In this document: positions 23,172-31,227 of the stretch, piece by piece | Position numbering within the stretch: position 1 is the first letter of the stretch | Layout: each line of letters begins with the position of its first letter | Assembly (NCBI RefSeq): GCF_013294115.1 | Contig: NZ_JABSNP010000004.1 | Span: 186,001 to 250,000 of the forward strand | Direction: 5' to 3' | DNA length: 64,000 bases | Source: Hymenobacter caeli | Lineage (GTDB): Bacteria; Bacteroidota; Bacteroidia; Cytophagales; Hymenobacteraceae | Translations under genes and position numbers: made by a program | Notes under the pieces: generated by a model | Seen by the model: the letters and a program-made list of their open reading frames with translations, nothing else | The model's database searches: none | Told to the model about the DNA's origin: nothing

Positions 23172-25829
23172 CTACTTCACGCTGTACGTCACGGCCAAAT
23201 AGTAGAGGCCGCCCACGCTGGGGCCCCCGAGGTAGGTCACGTAGTAGCTGTTGAGGAGGTTGCTGGCCCCCAGCTTGAAGCGCAGGTCCGGGGCGGGCAC
23301 GGCGTAAGTGATTTGCGCGTCGAGCGTGTTGTAGGCGGGCACGTCGCCGTTCACCAGGAAGGTTTGCGAGTAGTAGTGCTGCTGCCAGCGGTAGTTGAGG
23401 CCGAAGCCGAAGTTGCCCACGGCTTTTTCGTTGCCCAGGCTCAGGTTGTAGGCCCAGCGCGGGGTGTTGAAGCCGTCTTCCAGGCCGTCGCCGTTCTCGG
23501 TGCGGTCGAGGCGGGCGAAGGTGGCGTTGGCCCCCAGCAGGTAGCCGCCGGCCGCCTCGTAGCGCAGGCCCAGCGAGCCGCCGTAGTTGTACACCTGGCT
23601 CTGCGAGTTGGTCCAGAGGCGGTAGCGGGCCTGGCCCGCGCGGGCGCTGAGGGCCGTGGCGATGACGTTCAGGTCGGTGCCGGTGGTCAGGGCCGCGCCG
23701 GCGCTGGTCTGGGGCACGTAGGCTTCCACCTGGGCAATGAAGTCGCGGTAGGCGTTGTAGTAGAAGTCCACGTCGGCCTGGAGGCGGCCGCCGGGGCCCA
23801 GCGCCGCCTTGTAGCCCAGCTCCAGCGAGCGGATGTACTCGGGCTTGATGTACGTGTAGGGATTTTTGACGAGCGTGCCCTGGTTGGCCAGGATGGCCGC
23901 CGCCTTCTTCTGCGCCGCGGTTTGGGTGGAGGTGTTGGCGTTGACGTTGGCCGTCACGGCCGCGTTGAAGGCGTCGATGCTCGTGCGCAGGTAGCTGTTC
24001 TCAAACACGCCGTCCGACATCACCCGCAGGCCCCCGATGCGCTTCACCTGCCCGCTGTTCACGTTGCTGAAGCCCTCGAACAGGCTCGGGAAGCGGTAGC
24101 CGCTCTGGTAGCTGAGGCGGAAGTTGTGGCGCTGCGTGGGCGAGTACACGGCCGTGAGGCGCGGGTTGAGCTTGGCGCTGAAGTAGTCGTTCTTATCCAC
24201 CCGCAGCGTGGCCGTGAGGCGCAGCTTGTCGGCCAGCAAGTGGGCCCCGGCCTGCACGAAGCCGCCGGTTTTGCTGTACACCAGCTCGTCGGTGGGCGCG
24301 TGTTCCTTCTCGGGGTTGATGAAGTAGTTGCCGTCGGGCACCACGAGGTAGCTGCGGTGGTCGGCCCCGGCCAGCAGGTCGAGGCCCGCGGGCAGGGCGT
24401 GGCCGCCGCGCCGCAGGGCTTCGGCCAGGTTCACCTGGGCCTCGGCGTGGGCCAGGCTGGCCCGCACGCGCAGGGCCGCGCCCACGTCCCAGTTGTTGAT
24501 GTTGGCCAGGTCCTTCAGCTTCTGGTCGAAGGCGGCGGTGCCGGGCTGGTAGCGGCCGGCGTCGGCGGCGGCGCGGGCCGTGGCCAGGGCCTGCGCCACG
24601 GGCTGGCCGCCCGCCGTGGCGGCGTTCCAGGCGTTGGTGAAGTCCTGGTTCCAGGCGGCATCGGGCTTGTAGCTGCGGTCGATGTTTTCGGCCGCCGAGC
24701 GCAGGTTGTAGCTCTGGCCGGTGGTTTCCTGGGTGAGGTAGGCGCGGGCCTGCACCACGGGCCCGGTCAATTGCAGGGCGTGCTGCTGCAAAAGGTAGCC
24801 TTGCAGGCGGAAGCGGTTCGAGCGCTGGTACACGTTGTCGAAGCTGGCCACCCGGTAGGTGTAGCTCAGCTCCGCTTCGGGCCCCACCTTGTAGTGCACG
24901 GCCACGTCGCCCTTCAGCGTGCGCAGGTCGTAGCTGGTCACGTCTTTTTCGTCGTAGCCGGTGCGGGCCACCGCGTATTGCTTGCCGCCGAGCGTGAGCG
25001 TGCTGCGGTCCGACGACTCGTTGCCGTAGCGGTTCACCTGGTCCGGGGCGGGGTTGTCGGGCCCGAACAAGCCGGTGGTGCTGTTGCCGTTGGGGTTGAT
25101 GTCGGTCTGGTCGTTGGCCACCCAGTCGTAGCCGCGCAGGTAGGTGCCGTTGATTTTAAAGGCCCACCGGTCCGACAGCGCCTTGGCGAAGCGCACGCTG
25201 GTTTCGGAATACGCCTTGGCCCCCACGTTGGGGTCGCCGAGGTGGTTGACGCCCGTTTTTTGCAGCACGCTCAACCCCTGGTACTGGAAGGGGTTGCGGG
25301 TGGCGAAGTTGGCCAGCCCGTTGATGGCGTTCAGCCCGTACAGGGCCGAGGCCGTGCCCGGCACGATTTCCACCGACAGAATATCCAAATCGCTCGGCCC
25401 CAGCACGTTGCCGATGGCCCCCCCAATGTGCGGGGCCTGGTTGTCCACGCCGTCCACGAGCTGGGCGAAGCGCACGTTGGTGGTGTTGGCGAAGCCCCGG
25501 GCGTTGATGACCTTGAAGCCCAGGCTGGGCGTAATCACCTGCACGCCCTTGAGGTAGTCGATGGCGTCGAAAAACGAGGGGGCCGGCGTGAGGCGCAGGG
25601 CCCGGGGGTTGAGCTTCTCCACCGTCACCGGCGACTGCAAGATGCTCTCTTCCACCCGCGAGGCGGCCACCACCACCTCGCCCAGGCCCACCTGCGAGCG
25701 GGCGGAGTCGGCGCGGGCGGCGGGGCGCGGGCGGGGCCCCGACTGGGCCAGTGCCGCGGGGCCGAGCAAAAATCCAAAGGCAAAAACCGTGGCCGTAGTG
25801 CCACACAGGTAACGTAAATTATGCGCCAT
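23172..25829 (-). CDS. TonB-dependent outer-membrane receptor, putatively ModE-controlled
   Basis: 885 aa. Signal peptide to about residue 28, no SusC-type carboxypeptidase domain. A short linker then VGLGEVVVAASRVEESILQ begins the plug (about 50-190: FDAIDYLKGVQVITPSLGF, GFANTTNVRFAQLVDGVDN, SVEIVPGTASALYGLNAING). A full 22-strand-type barrel follows and ends with 'GGLYYLAVTYSVK', a terminal aromatic/hydrophobic strand. Such receptors import chelated metals, cofactors or other large solutes using TonB. The preceding gene on the same strand is a ModE-type regulator, and a ModE-like operator sits 27 bp before the ATG. An oxyanion or molybdenum-related cargo is therefore possible, but no modABC or molybdopterin genes are near. 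Confidence 0.9.
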   Translation of the reverse strand: MAHNLRYLCGTTATVFAFGFLLGPAALAQSGPRPRPAARADSARSQVGLGEVVVAASRVEESILQSPVTVEKLNPRALRLTPAPSFFDAIDYLKGVQVITPSLGFKVINARGFANTTNVRFAQLVDGVDNQAPHIGGAIGNVLGPSDLDILSVEIVPGTASALYGLNAINGLANFATRNPFQYQGLSVLQKTGVNHLGDPNVGAKAYSETSVRFAKALSDRWAFKINGTYLRGYDWVANDQTDINPNGNSTTGLFGPDNPAPDQVNRYGNESSDRSTLTLGGKQYAVARTGYDEKDVTSYDLRTLKGDVAVHYKVGPEAELSYTYRVASFDNVYQRSNRFRLQGYLLQQHALQLTGPVVQARAYLTQETTGQSYNLRSAAENIDRSYKPDAAWNQDFTNAWNAATAGGQPVAQALATARAAADAGRYQPGTAAFDQKLKDLANINNWDVGAALRVRASLAHAEAQVNLAEALRRGGHALPAGLDLLAGADHRSYLVVPDGNYFINPEKEHAPTDELVYSKTGGFVQAGAHLLADKLRLTATLRVDKNDYFSAKLNPRLTAVYSPTQRHNFRLSYQSGYRFPSLFEGFSNVNSGQVKRIGGLRVMSDGVFENSYLRTSIDAFNAAVTANVNANTSTQTAAQKKAAAILANQGTLVKNPYTYIKPEYIRSLELGYKAALGPGGRLQADVDFYYNAYRDFIAQVEAYVPQTSAGAALTTGTDLNVIATALSARAGQARYRLWTNSQSQVYNYGGSLGLRYEAAGGYLLGANATFARLDRTENGDGLEDGFNTPRWAYNLSLGNEKAVGNFGFGLNYRWQQHYYSQTFLVNGDVPAYNTLDAQITYAVPAPDLRFKLGASNLLNSYYVTYLGGPSVGGLYYLAVTYSVK

Positions 25830-25855
25830 GCAAGGTTAAAAGGGACAATTCTAAG

Positions 25856-25879
25856 GGTTATAGTTTGGCAAATATAACG
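25856..25879 (-). promoter_or_regulatory. ModE-like operator overlapping a promoter of the TonB receptor
   Basis: Read on the minus strand the 24 bp are CGTTATATT, a 6-nt spacer, ACTATAACC: an imperfect palindrome with half-sites at the spacing of the E. coli modA operator (CGTTATATT, 6 nt, TACATAACG, from memory). The same bases hold TATATTTG (25869-25876), a perfect TAnnTTTG -7 element, so bound ModE would block transcription. A TTG on the minus strand (25891-25893) is closer to the -7 box than usual. Confidence 0.6.
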
Positions 25880-25942
25880 GTGAGCCCGGTCAATTGTTTG
25901 CCGGGCCGGGGGCGCGGCGGCGGCATGCTCCCCGAAAACTCT

Positions 25943-26302
25943 TTATTCGGCCAGCCGCCGGGTTTCCTCGGCCAGAAACGCCTCGAACCGGGCCTGCACG
26001 GCCTCGAAGGCCGCCAGGGCCTGCTCGCCCGCGGGCGTGAGGGCCGCGCCGCCGCCGCTTTTGCCGCCGGTTTGGGTGGCCACCAGCGGCTGCCGGGCCT
26101 GGGTGTTCATGGAGTGCACCAGGTCCCAGGCCCGCTTGTAGGACATGCCCATGGCCGCCGCGGCCCGCGAGATGGAGCCCGTGGCCCGGATGTGGCCCAG
26201 CAATTCGAGCCGCCCGATGCCCAGGAACCGGTCGTCGGGGCCCTGCACCCACACGCGGCCGGCGAGGCGGTAGGCAGCGGGGGCGGGCAGGAGGTCTTTC
26301 AT
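25943..26302 (-). CDS. ModE-type winged-helix regulator (DNA-binding domain only)
   Basis: 119 aa. The whole protein corresponds to the N-terminal DNA-binding half of ModE: RLELLGHIRATGSISRAAAA, MGMSYKRAWDLVHSMN (LysR-like helix-turn-helix, about 35-70) and TGGKSGGGAALTPAGEQAL. The last two elements are diagnostic of ModE. E. coli ModE is 262 aa with two molybdate-binding MOP domains that are absent here. The gene ends 113 bp before the TonB receptor on the same strand; the gap holds a ModE-like operator. How the protein senses molybdate, or whether it does, is open. A LysR regulator is excluded by size and the TGGKSGGG wing. Confidence 0.85.
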   Translation of the reverse strand: MKDLLPAPAAYRLAGRVWVQGPDDRFLGIGRLELLGHIRATGSISRAAAAMGMSYKRAWDLVHSMNTQARQPLVATQTGGKSGGGAALTPAGEQALAAFEAVQARFEAFLAEETRRLAE

Positions 26303-26383
26303 GCCCGCAATGTAGCCGCCAGCCCGGCTAGCAAGGCCGCGTCAAGCTTAGCTTTGGGCCACTGCCACTTTTTCGCGCGCCGC

Positions 26384-26905
26384 ATGTTCCGTTGCCTGGC
26401 TACCCTGTCGTTCCTGTTGCTTACCGGGGCCCTGGCCCGCGCCCAGGTCATTGCCGACCCCGCCCGGGCCCTGGCCGCCCGCGACACCCTGCTGCGGCAG
26501 GCCGAGCAGCTCCGGCAGCAGGTGCAGCAAACCAGCCCGCGGCTCGCCACCAACGCCCTGGGCCGCCCCCGGCGGCGCACCCAGGTAAGCGGCTTCACGG
26601 CGCGGGGCGGCCGGCGGCCGGCGGCCCGCCCGGGGGAAGCGCCGCTGGGGGCCGCCCGCCCGGTGCTCATTTTCTGGAGCCAGCAAACCCGCTACCACCG
26701 CAACGGCCGCGTGCAGGAGCGGTTCTACGCCACCGTGAACAACCGGGTGCTGTTCGACGAGCGCCGCCTGAACGGCCGCGTGGTGTGGCTCGTGGTCAGC
26801 CAGGCCCCGGGGCCCGGCCGCGTGGCTGCGCGGCACCGGGGCCTCCTCCTGGCCGGGTACGTGGCCCTCGACGGGCAGCAATACGCCCTGCCGGCCGCGC
26901 CGTAG
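26384..26905 (+). CDS. Secreted hypothetical protein
   Basis: 173 aa from the ATG at 26384, which starts a clear signal peptide (MFRCLATLSFLLLTGALARA). The mature part has a helical, Arg/Gln-rich segment (LLRQAEQLRQQVQQTSPRLA), a basic Gly/Arg/Pro-rich linker (about 75-100) and a C-terminal beta-type domain (YHRNGRVQERFYATVNNRVL, VVWLVVSQAPG). I do not recognise the family. It is divergent from the ModE gene and converges on the RsbQ-like hydrolase gene through a hairpin overlapping its stop. Confidence 0.6.
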   Translation: MFRCLATLSFLLLTGALARAQVIADPARALAARDTLLRQAEQLRQQVQQTSPRLATNALGRPRRRTQVSGFTARGGRRPAARPGEAPLGAARPVLIFWSQQTRYHRNGRVQERFYATVNNRVLFDERRLNGRVVWLVVSQAPGPGRVAARHRGLLLAGYVALDGQQYALPAAP

Positions 26906-26924
26906 CGGCCCCGGCAGGGCGTAT
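26881..26924. terminator. Hairpin between convergent genes
   Basis: Two perfectly complementary 14-nt arms (26881-26894 and 26911-26924, ATACGCCCTGCCGG) with the upstream gene's stop codon in the loop. Only a weak T-rich stretch follows, so it is a likely but not classic terminator. Confidence 0.5.
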
Positions 26925-26947
26925 AAGTTTGTTTTCCAGCAGAAGAG

Positions 26948-27781
26948 TTAAGCCGCTACCCGCTCGGGCAAAAAGTGGGCGATGGCCGCCAGGGTTTCGG
27001 CGGGGGCGGTGAGGTGGGCGCAGTGGCCGGTGGTGTCGATAATGCGCAGCTGGCTGTCGGCCAGCTGCTCGTGCAGGTACCGGCCCACGGCGAGCGGCAC
27101 GATGACGTCGCGGGCGTTTTGCAGAATCAGGGCCGGCGTGGCCAGAAAGGGCAGGTCGAGGCGGTGGTCGCAGAGGAAGGTGACGCGGGCCAGCTGCTGC
27201 GCCAGCTCGGGGTTCGAGCGGCAGAAGCTGTTGGTCAGCTTCATCACCAGCTCGGGTTGGTCGGGGCCCAGCAGAACCGGGGCCAGGGCCCCGGCCCAAC
27301 CGGTGTAGTTGTTTTCCATGGCCGCCAGCAGCTCGTCGATGTCGTGCTGGGCGAAGCCGCCCACGTAGCAGTCGTCGTCGATGAAGCGCGGCGAGGGGGC
27401 CAGCAGCACCAGCCGGTCGAAGCGTTCCGGCTCGCGGACGGCGGCCAGCACCCCGATCATCGCGCTGACCGAGTGGCCCACGAACACCACGTTGTACAGC
27501 GCCAGCTCGCGCAGCACCGCCAGCAGGTCGGTGGCGTAGCCCTGGAGCGAGTCGTGGCGGGCGGGGTCGTAGGCGGTGGGGTCCGACTGCCCAAAGCCCA
27601 GCAGGTCGAAGCACACCACCTGGTACTGGGGCTCGAAGGCGGGCACGAGCAAGTGCCACGTGCTTTGGTCGGCCCCCAGGCCGTGCAGGAAAACGATGGC
27701 CGGGGCCCCGGGGCCCGCGCCCGTGACCCGCACGTTGTGGCGCTGGACGGGCGAGAAAAAAGTAGTAGTCATGGGTTTCAA
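26948..27781 (-). CDS. RsbQ/KAI2-type alpha/beta hydrolase
   Basis: 277 aa. It follows B. subtilis RsbQ through its length: HNVRVTGAGPGAPAIVFLHG, GADQSTWHLLVPAFE, VVCFDLLGFGQSDPTAYD, YATDLLAVLRELAL, the nucleophile Ser in VVFVGHSVSAMIGVLAAVRE (about 103), LVLLAPSPRFIDDD, YVGGF, MENNYTGWA, catalytic Asp in NARDVIVP and His in TTGHCAHLTAPAET. RsbQ feeds a small hydrophobic signal to the RsbP phosphatase and is the bacterial relative of the plant karrikin/strigolactone receptors. No RsbP-like PAS-PP2C gene is adjacent here, so its partner and ligand are unknown. A palindromic site lies upstream of the start. Confidence 0.88.
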   Translation of the reverse strand: MKPMTTTFFSPVQRHNVRVTGAGPGAPAIVFLHGLGADQSTWHLLVPAFEPQYQVVCFDLLGFGQSDPTAYDPARHDSLQGYATDLLAVLRELALYNVVFVGHSVSAMIGVLAAVREPERFDRLVLLAPSPRFIDDDCYVGGFAQHDIDELLAAMENNYTGWAGALAPVLLGPDQPELVMKLTNSFCRSNPELAQQLARVTFLCDHRLDLPFLATPALILQNARDVIVPLAVGRYLHEQLADSQLRIIDTTGHCAHLTAPAETLAAIAHFLPERVAA

Positions 27782-27822
27782 CTTAAGATAGGTGAATAAA
27801 GCCGCGTTTCCTGCCCAATTTT

Positions 27823-27843
27823 CCTATTGCCCGTTGAAATAGG
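27823..27843 (-). promoter_or_regulatory. Palindromic site upstream of the RsbQ-like gene
   Basis: CCTATT, 9-nt spacer, AATAGG, about 42 bp before the ATG at 27781. The symmetry suggests a regulator site, but no binding factor can be named. Confidence 0.3.
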
Positions 27844-27903
27844 TAAATCGCGCGACTAAATGTAGGTATCTCTCGTTAAAATTTCATCACTTCACTTTTT
27901 TTA

Positions 27904-29241
27904 TTACACGATGGCCTTGCCAGCCGTGGAAGCGGCGTTCACCACGGGGTCGGCCTTCACCCGCCCGAGGATGTAGCGCAACCCCTTGTCCTGGCTCCAG
28001 TAGTTCCAGGCCCAAGTAAAAGCCACGGCGATGCGGCTGCGGTAGTTCACCAGGGCAATGACGTGCACCAGGCTCCAGGCCATCCAGGCCAGGAAGCCGC
28101 CGAGGTGGTACTCGCGGCCGAACAGCTTGAGGTCGGCCACGGCGCGGTTGCGGCCAATGGTGGCCATGCTGCCCTTGTCGGCGTACTCGAAGGGCTGCAT
28201 CAGCTGGCCGCCCAGCAGGCGGGCGAGGTTTTGGCCCAGCAAACGGCCCTGCTGCAAGGCGGGCTGCGCCACCTGGGGGTGGCCGTCGGGGTAGGCGGCG
28301 GTTTTCATCAGGGCGATGTCGCCGATGGCGAACACGTTGTCGTAGCCCGCCACGCGGTTGTGCTCGTCCACCTGGTAGCGGTTGCCGGGCCCCAGGCACG
28401 CCGGGCCGAGGCCCGCCACGGGGGCCCCCGTCACGCCCGCCGCCCAAATGAGGGTGCGCGTAATGAGCTGCTGGCCGTTGTTGAGCGTGGCCGTGTAGCC
28501 GTCGTACGACTTCACCCGCGCGTCGAGCCACACCTGCACCCCCAGGGCCCGCAGGTCCAGGAGGGCCTGCGCCGAGGCCTCGGCCGACATGCCCTTGAGC
28601 AGCACCGGCCCGCTCTGCACCACGTGGATGTCCATCTCCCGGAAGTCCAGCTCGCGGTAGTCCTTCGGAAACACGTGGGCCCGCAGCTCGCTCAGGGCCC
28701 CGGCCATTTCCACGCCGGTGGGGCCGCCGCCCACAATCACGAAGTCGAGCAGGCTGTTGAGCTTTTCGGCGTCGCCGAGCTGCAGGGCCTGCTCGAAGTT
28801 GGCCAGCACGGTGTTGCGCAGCTCCAGGGCGTCGCCCACGCTCTTGATGGCGATGGCGTGGCGCTGCATCTCGGCGTCGCCGAAGTAGTTGGCGGTGGCC
28901 CCGGTGGCCAGCACCAGGTAGTCGTAGCGCAGCAGGCCGATGCTGGTTTCCACCACCTGGGCCGTGGCGTCGATGGCCTGCACCTCGGCCAGGCGGAAGT
29001 AGAAGTTTTTCTGGCGGCCCAGCGTTTTGCGGAACGGGGCCACGATGTTGTCGGGGGCCAGCCCGGCCGTGGCCACCTGGTAGAGCAGCGGCTGGAACGT
29101 GTGGTAGTTGTGCTTGTCGATGAGCACCACCTGCACCGGCACGCCGGCCAGCGCCTGGGCCAGGGCCAGGCCCCCAAACCCGCCCCCGATGATGACCACC
29201 CGCGGCTGGCCCAAATCGTCAATCTTCGTCAGTCCTTCCAT
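27904..29241 (-). CDS. Type II NADH dehydrogenase (NDH-2)
   Basis: 445 aa. Passes electrons from NADH to the quinone pool at the inner membrane without pumping protons. FAD site VVIIGGGFGGLALAQALAG (about 15-33), quinone-side 'HNYHTFQPLLYQVATAGL', NADH site DFVIVGGGPTGVEMAGALSE (about 163-182) and second FAD motif VFAIGDIAL (about 300-308). The C-terminal region (FLAWMAWSLVHVIALVNY) is the amphipathic membrane anchor of the family. The ATG at 29241 is chosen because it precedes the FAD motif by the usual distance; it is divergent from the DUF2141 gene. Confidence 0.93.
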   Translation of the reverse strand: MEGLTKIDDLGQPRVVIIGGGFGGLALAQALAGVPVQVVLIDKHNYHTFQPLLYQVATAGLAPDNIVAPFRKTLGRQKNFYFRLAEVQAIDATAQVVETSIGLLRYDYLVLATGATANYFGDAEMQRHAIAIKSVGDALELRNTVLANFEQALQLGDAEKLNSLLDFVIVGGGPTGVEMAGALSELRAHVFPKDYRELDFREMDIHVVQSGPVLLKGMSAEASAQALLDLRALGVQVWLDARVKSYDGYTATLNNGQQLITRTLIWAAGVTGAPVAGLGPACLGPGNRYQVDEHNRVAGYDNVFAIGDIALMKTAAYPDGHPQVAQPALQQGRLLGQNLARLLGGQLMQPFEYADKGSMATIGRNRAVADLKLFGREYHLGGFLAWMAWSLVHVIALVNYRSRIAVAFTWAWNYWSQDKGLRYILGRVKADPVVNAASTAGKAIV

Positions 29242-29349
29242 AAATGTAAAGATGCAGCGGGGCGCACCGCGGGCCCCGTCCGGCGAACTCTTTCGCGGCG
29301 CCCCCACGTTACGGCCGAACCCCATTGCCCGTTCACTGATTCCCGCGAT

Positions 29350-29802
29350 ATGAAGGCTTTGCTGTTTTTTTCGCTGCTGCTCGGCGGTGGCGGGCTGCCC
29401 GGCACCGCCGGCCCGGCCCCCGCGCCCCGGGCCGAAACCGTGGCCGTGACGGTGGTGGTAACCAACTTGCGGTCCACGGAATCGGTGGTGAAGCTCAACT
29501 TCTACAACGCCCCCGACAAGTTCCTCAAGGCCGGCCAGTCGGCGCTGCGGCTGGCGGTGAAGCCCAACGGCAAAACCGAGATTTCGGTGCCCGTGGAGCT
29601 GGCCAGGGGCGAGTGGGCCGTGGCCCTGTCGCAGGACACGAACGACAACGGCCGGATGGACCGCAACTTCCTGGGCATCCCCACCGAGCCCTACGCGTTT
29701 TCCAACAACGTGCGCCCCCACCTGTCAGCCCCCAACTTCGAGCAGTGCAAGTTCCTGGTCGAGGGCGGCGGTAAAGTCGTGAGCATCACCCTGGTGCCGT
29801 AA
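29350..29802 (+). CDS. DUF2141-family secreted protein
   Basis: 150 aa with a signal peptide (MKALLFFSLLLGGGGLPGTA). Mature part contains the family pattern: VTNLRSTESVVKLNFYNAPD, then LARGEWAVALSQDTNDNGRM and DRNFLGIPTEPYAFSNN, ending in a short strand KVVSITLVP. DUF2141 proteins are small periplasmic or outer-membrane-associated proteins of unknown role in Bacteroidota and Proteobacteria. It converges on proA with only 33 bp between stop codons and no visible terminator. Confidence 0.9.
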   Translation: MKALLFFSLLLGGGGLPGTAGPAPAPRAETVAVTVVVTNLRSTESVVKLNFYNAPDKFLKAGQSALRLAVKPNGKTEISVPVELARGEWAVALSQDTNDNGRMDRNFLGIPTEPYAFSNNVRPHLSAPNFEQCKFLVEGGGKVVSITLVP

Positions 29803-29835
29803 AGCCGCGCCGGCCGCGCCGCCGGAAGAAGGGGG

Positions 29836-31098
29836 TCAGGCCCGCACCTGCCCGTCGCCGCGCACCAGCCACTTGTAGCTCGTCAGCGCTTCCAGGCCCA
29901 TGGGGCCCCGGGCGTGCAGCTTCTGGGTGCTGATGCCAATTTCGGCCCCCAGCCCGAACTGGGCCCCGTCGGTGAAGGCCGTGGAGGCGTTGGCGTACAC
30001 CGCGGCCGCGTCCACGCGCTGCAAAAAAGTATCGAGGTGGGCCGGCGTTTCCGACACGATGGCCTCGCTGTGGCGCGAGCCGTGGCGGGCAATGTGGGCC
30101 AGGGCCCCCGCCAGGTCGGGCACGGTGCGGATGGCCATGCGTAAAGACAAAAATTCGGTGCCGAAGTGCGCTTCGCCGGCCGCGGCCAGCAGCGCGGCGG
30201 GGTAGTGGCCGGCCAGCGCGGCGAGGGCCGGCGCGTCGGCAAAAATTTCCACCCCGGCCGCGGCCAGCGGGGCCGCCAGCGCCGGCAAATCAACCAGGCG
30301 GCTTTCGTGGATGAGCAGGCAGTCGAGCGCGTTGCAGACGCTCACGCGGCGGGTTTTGGCGTTGGCGACGATGGCCGCGCCCTTGGCCAGGTCGCCGCTC
30401 GCGTCGAAGTAGGTGTGCACCACGCCGGCCCCGGTTTCGATGACCGGCACGCGGGCATTTTGGCGCACGTAGTCAATCAGCCCCTGGCTGCCCCGCGGAA
30501 TCACCACGTCCACCCAGCCCACGGCCCCGAGCAGCGCGGCCGTAGCGGCGCGGTCGGGGGGCAGCAGCGTGGCCGCGGCCGGCGGCAGGCCGTGGCGGGC
30601 CAGCACGGGCCCCGCCACGGCCAGGGCCGCCGCGTTGGAGTGCGCCGCGTCGGAGCCGCCCTTCAGCAGGCAGGCGTTGCCGGTTTTCAGGCACAGCGCC
30701 AGGCTGTCGAAGGTCACGTTGGGCCGCGCCTCGTAGATGATGCCCACCACGCCCAGCGGCACCCGCACCTTGCTCAGGTGCAGGCCGTTGGGCAGGGTTT
30801 GCTCGCTGAGCGCCTGGCCCAGCGGCGAAGGCAGGGCGGCCACGTTCTCCAGGTCGGCGGCGATGCCGGCCAGGCGCTCGGCGCTGAGGCGCAGGCGGTC
30901 GTGGCGCGGGTCGGCGGCGGGCATCAGGGCCAGGTCGCGGGCGTTCTCGGCCAGCAAAAACGGCGTTTCGGTGCGCACGGCGGCGGCCAGCTCGCGCAGC
31001 ACGGCATCGGTGGCGGCGGGCGCGCAGGCCGCCAGCGCGTAGCTGGCGCGCTGGGTGGCGGCAAACAGGGCGGGGTAGTCGGTGGCGGTGGCAGTCAT
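29836..31098 (-). CDS. proA: Glutamate-5-semialdehyde dehydrogenase (gamma-glutamyl phosphate reductase)
   Basis: 420 aa, full length. Second step of proline synthesis: NADPH reduction of gamma-glutamyl phosphate. Motifs include [40 protein letters not shown], the catalytic Cys in [20 protein letters not shown] (about 270), [15 protein letters not shown], and the C-terminal [16 protein letters not shown]. It follows proB on the same strand with a 129-bp gap, so the two probably form one transcription unit, though an internal promoter is possible. Confidence 0.96.
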   Translation of the reverse strand: MTATATDYPALFAATQRASYALAACAPAATDAVLRELAAAVRTETPFLLAENARDLALMPAADPRHDRLRLSAERLAGIAADLENVAALPSPLGQALSEQTLPNGLHLSKVRVPLGVVGIIYEARPNVTFDSLALCLKTGNACLLKGGSDAAHSNAAALAVAGPVLARHGLPPAAATLLPPDRAATAALLGAVGWVDVVIPRGSQGLIDYVRQNARVPVIETGAGVVHTYFDASGDLAKGAAIVANAKTRRVSVCNALDCLLIHESRLVDLPALAAPLAAAGVEIFADAPALAALAGHYPAALLAAAGEAHFGTEFLSLRMAIRTVPDLAGALAHIARHGSRHSEAIVSETPAHLDTFLQRVDAAAVYANASTAFTDGAQFGLGAEIGISTQKLHARGPMGLEALTSYKWLVRGDGQVRA

Positions 31099-31227
31099 GG
31101 GCAGCGGAGTGAAAGCCCGGCAAAGAACGGCCCGGGCGGCCGGCTTCTCGCCGCCGGGCGGCCGTTGCGTTCAGGCCACCCCGGGGCCCCGGTGACAAAC
31201 GAGCCGCCGCCCGTTCGCAGCCGGGCC

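Noticed and set aside
25943..26302. LysR-type regulator
   Set aside because: The TGGKSGGG wing and length are specific to the ModE DNA-binding domain; there is no LysR effector domain.
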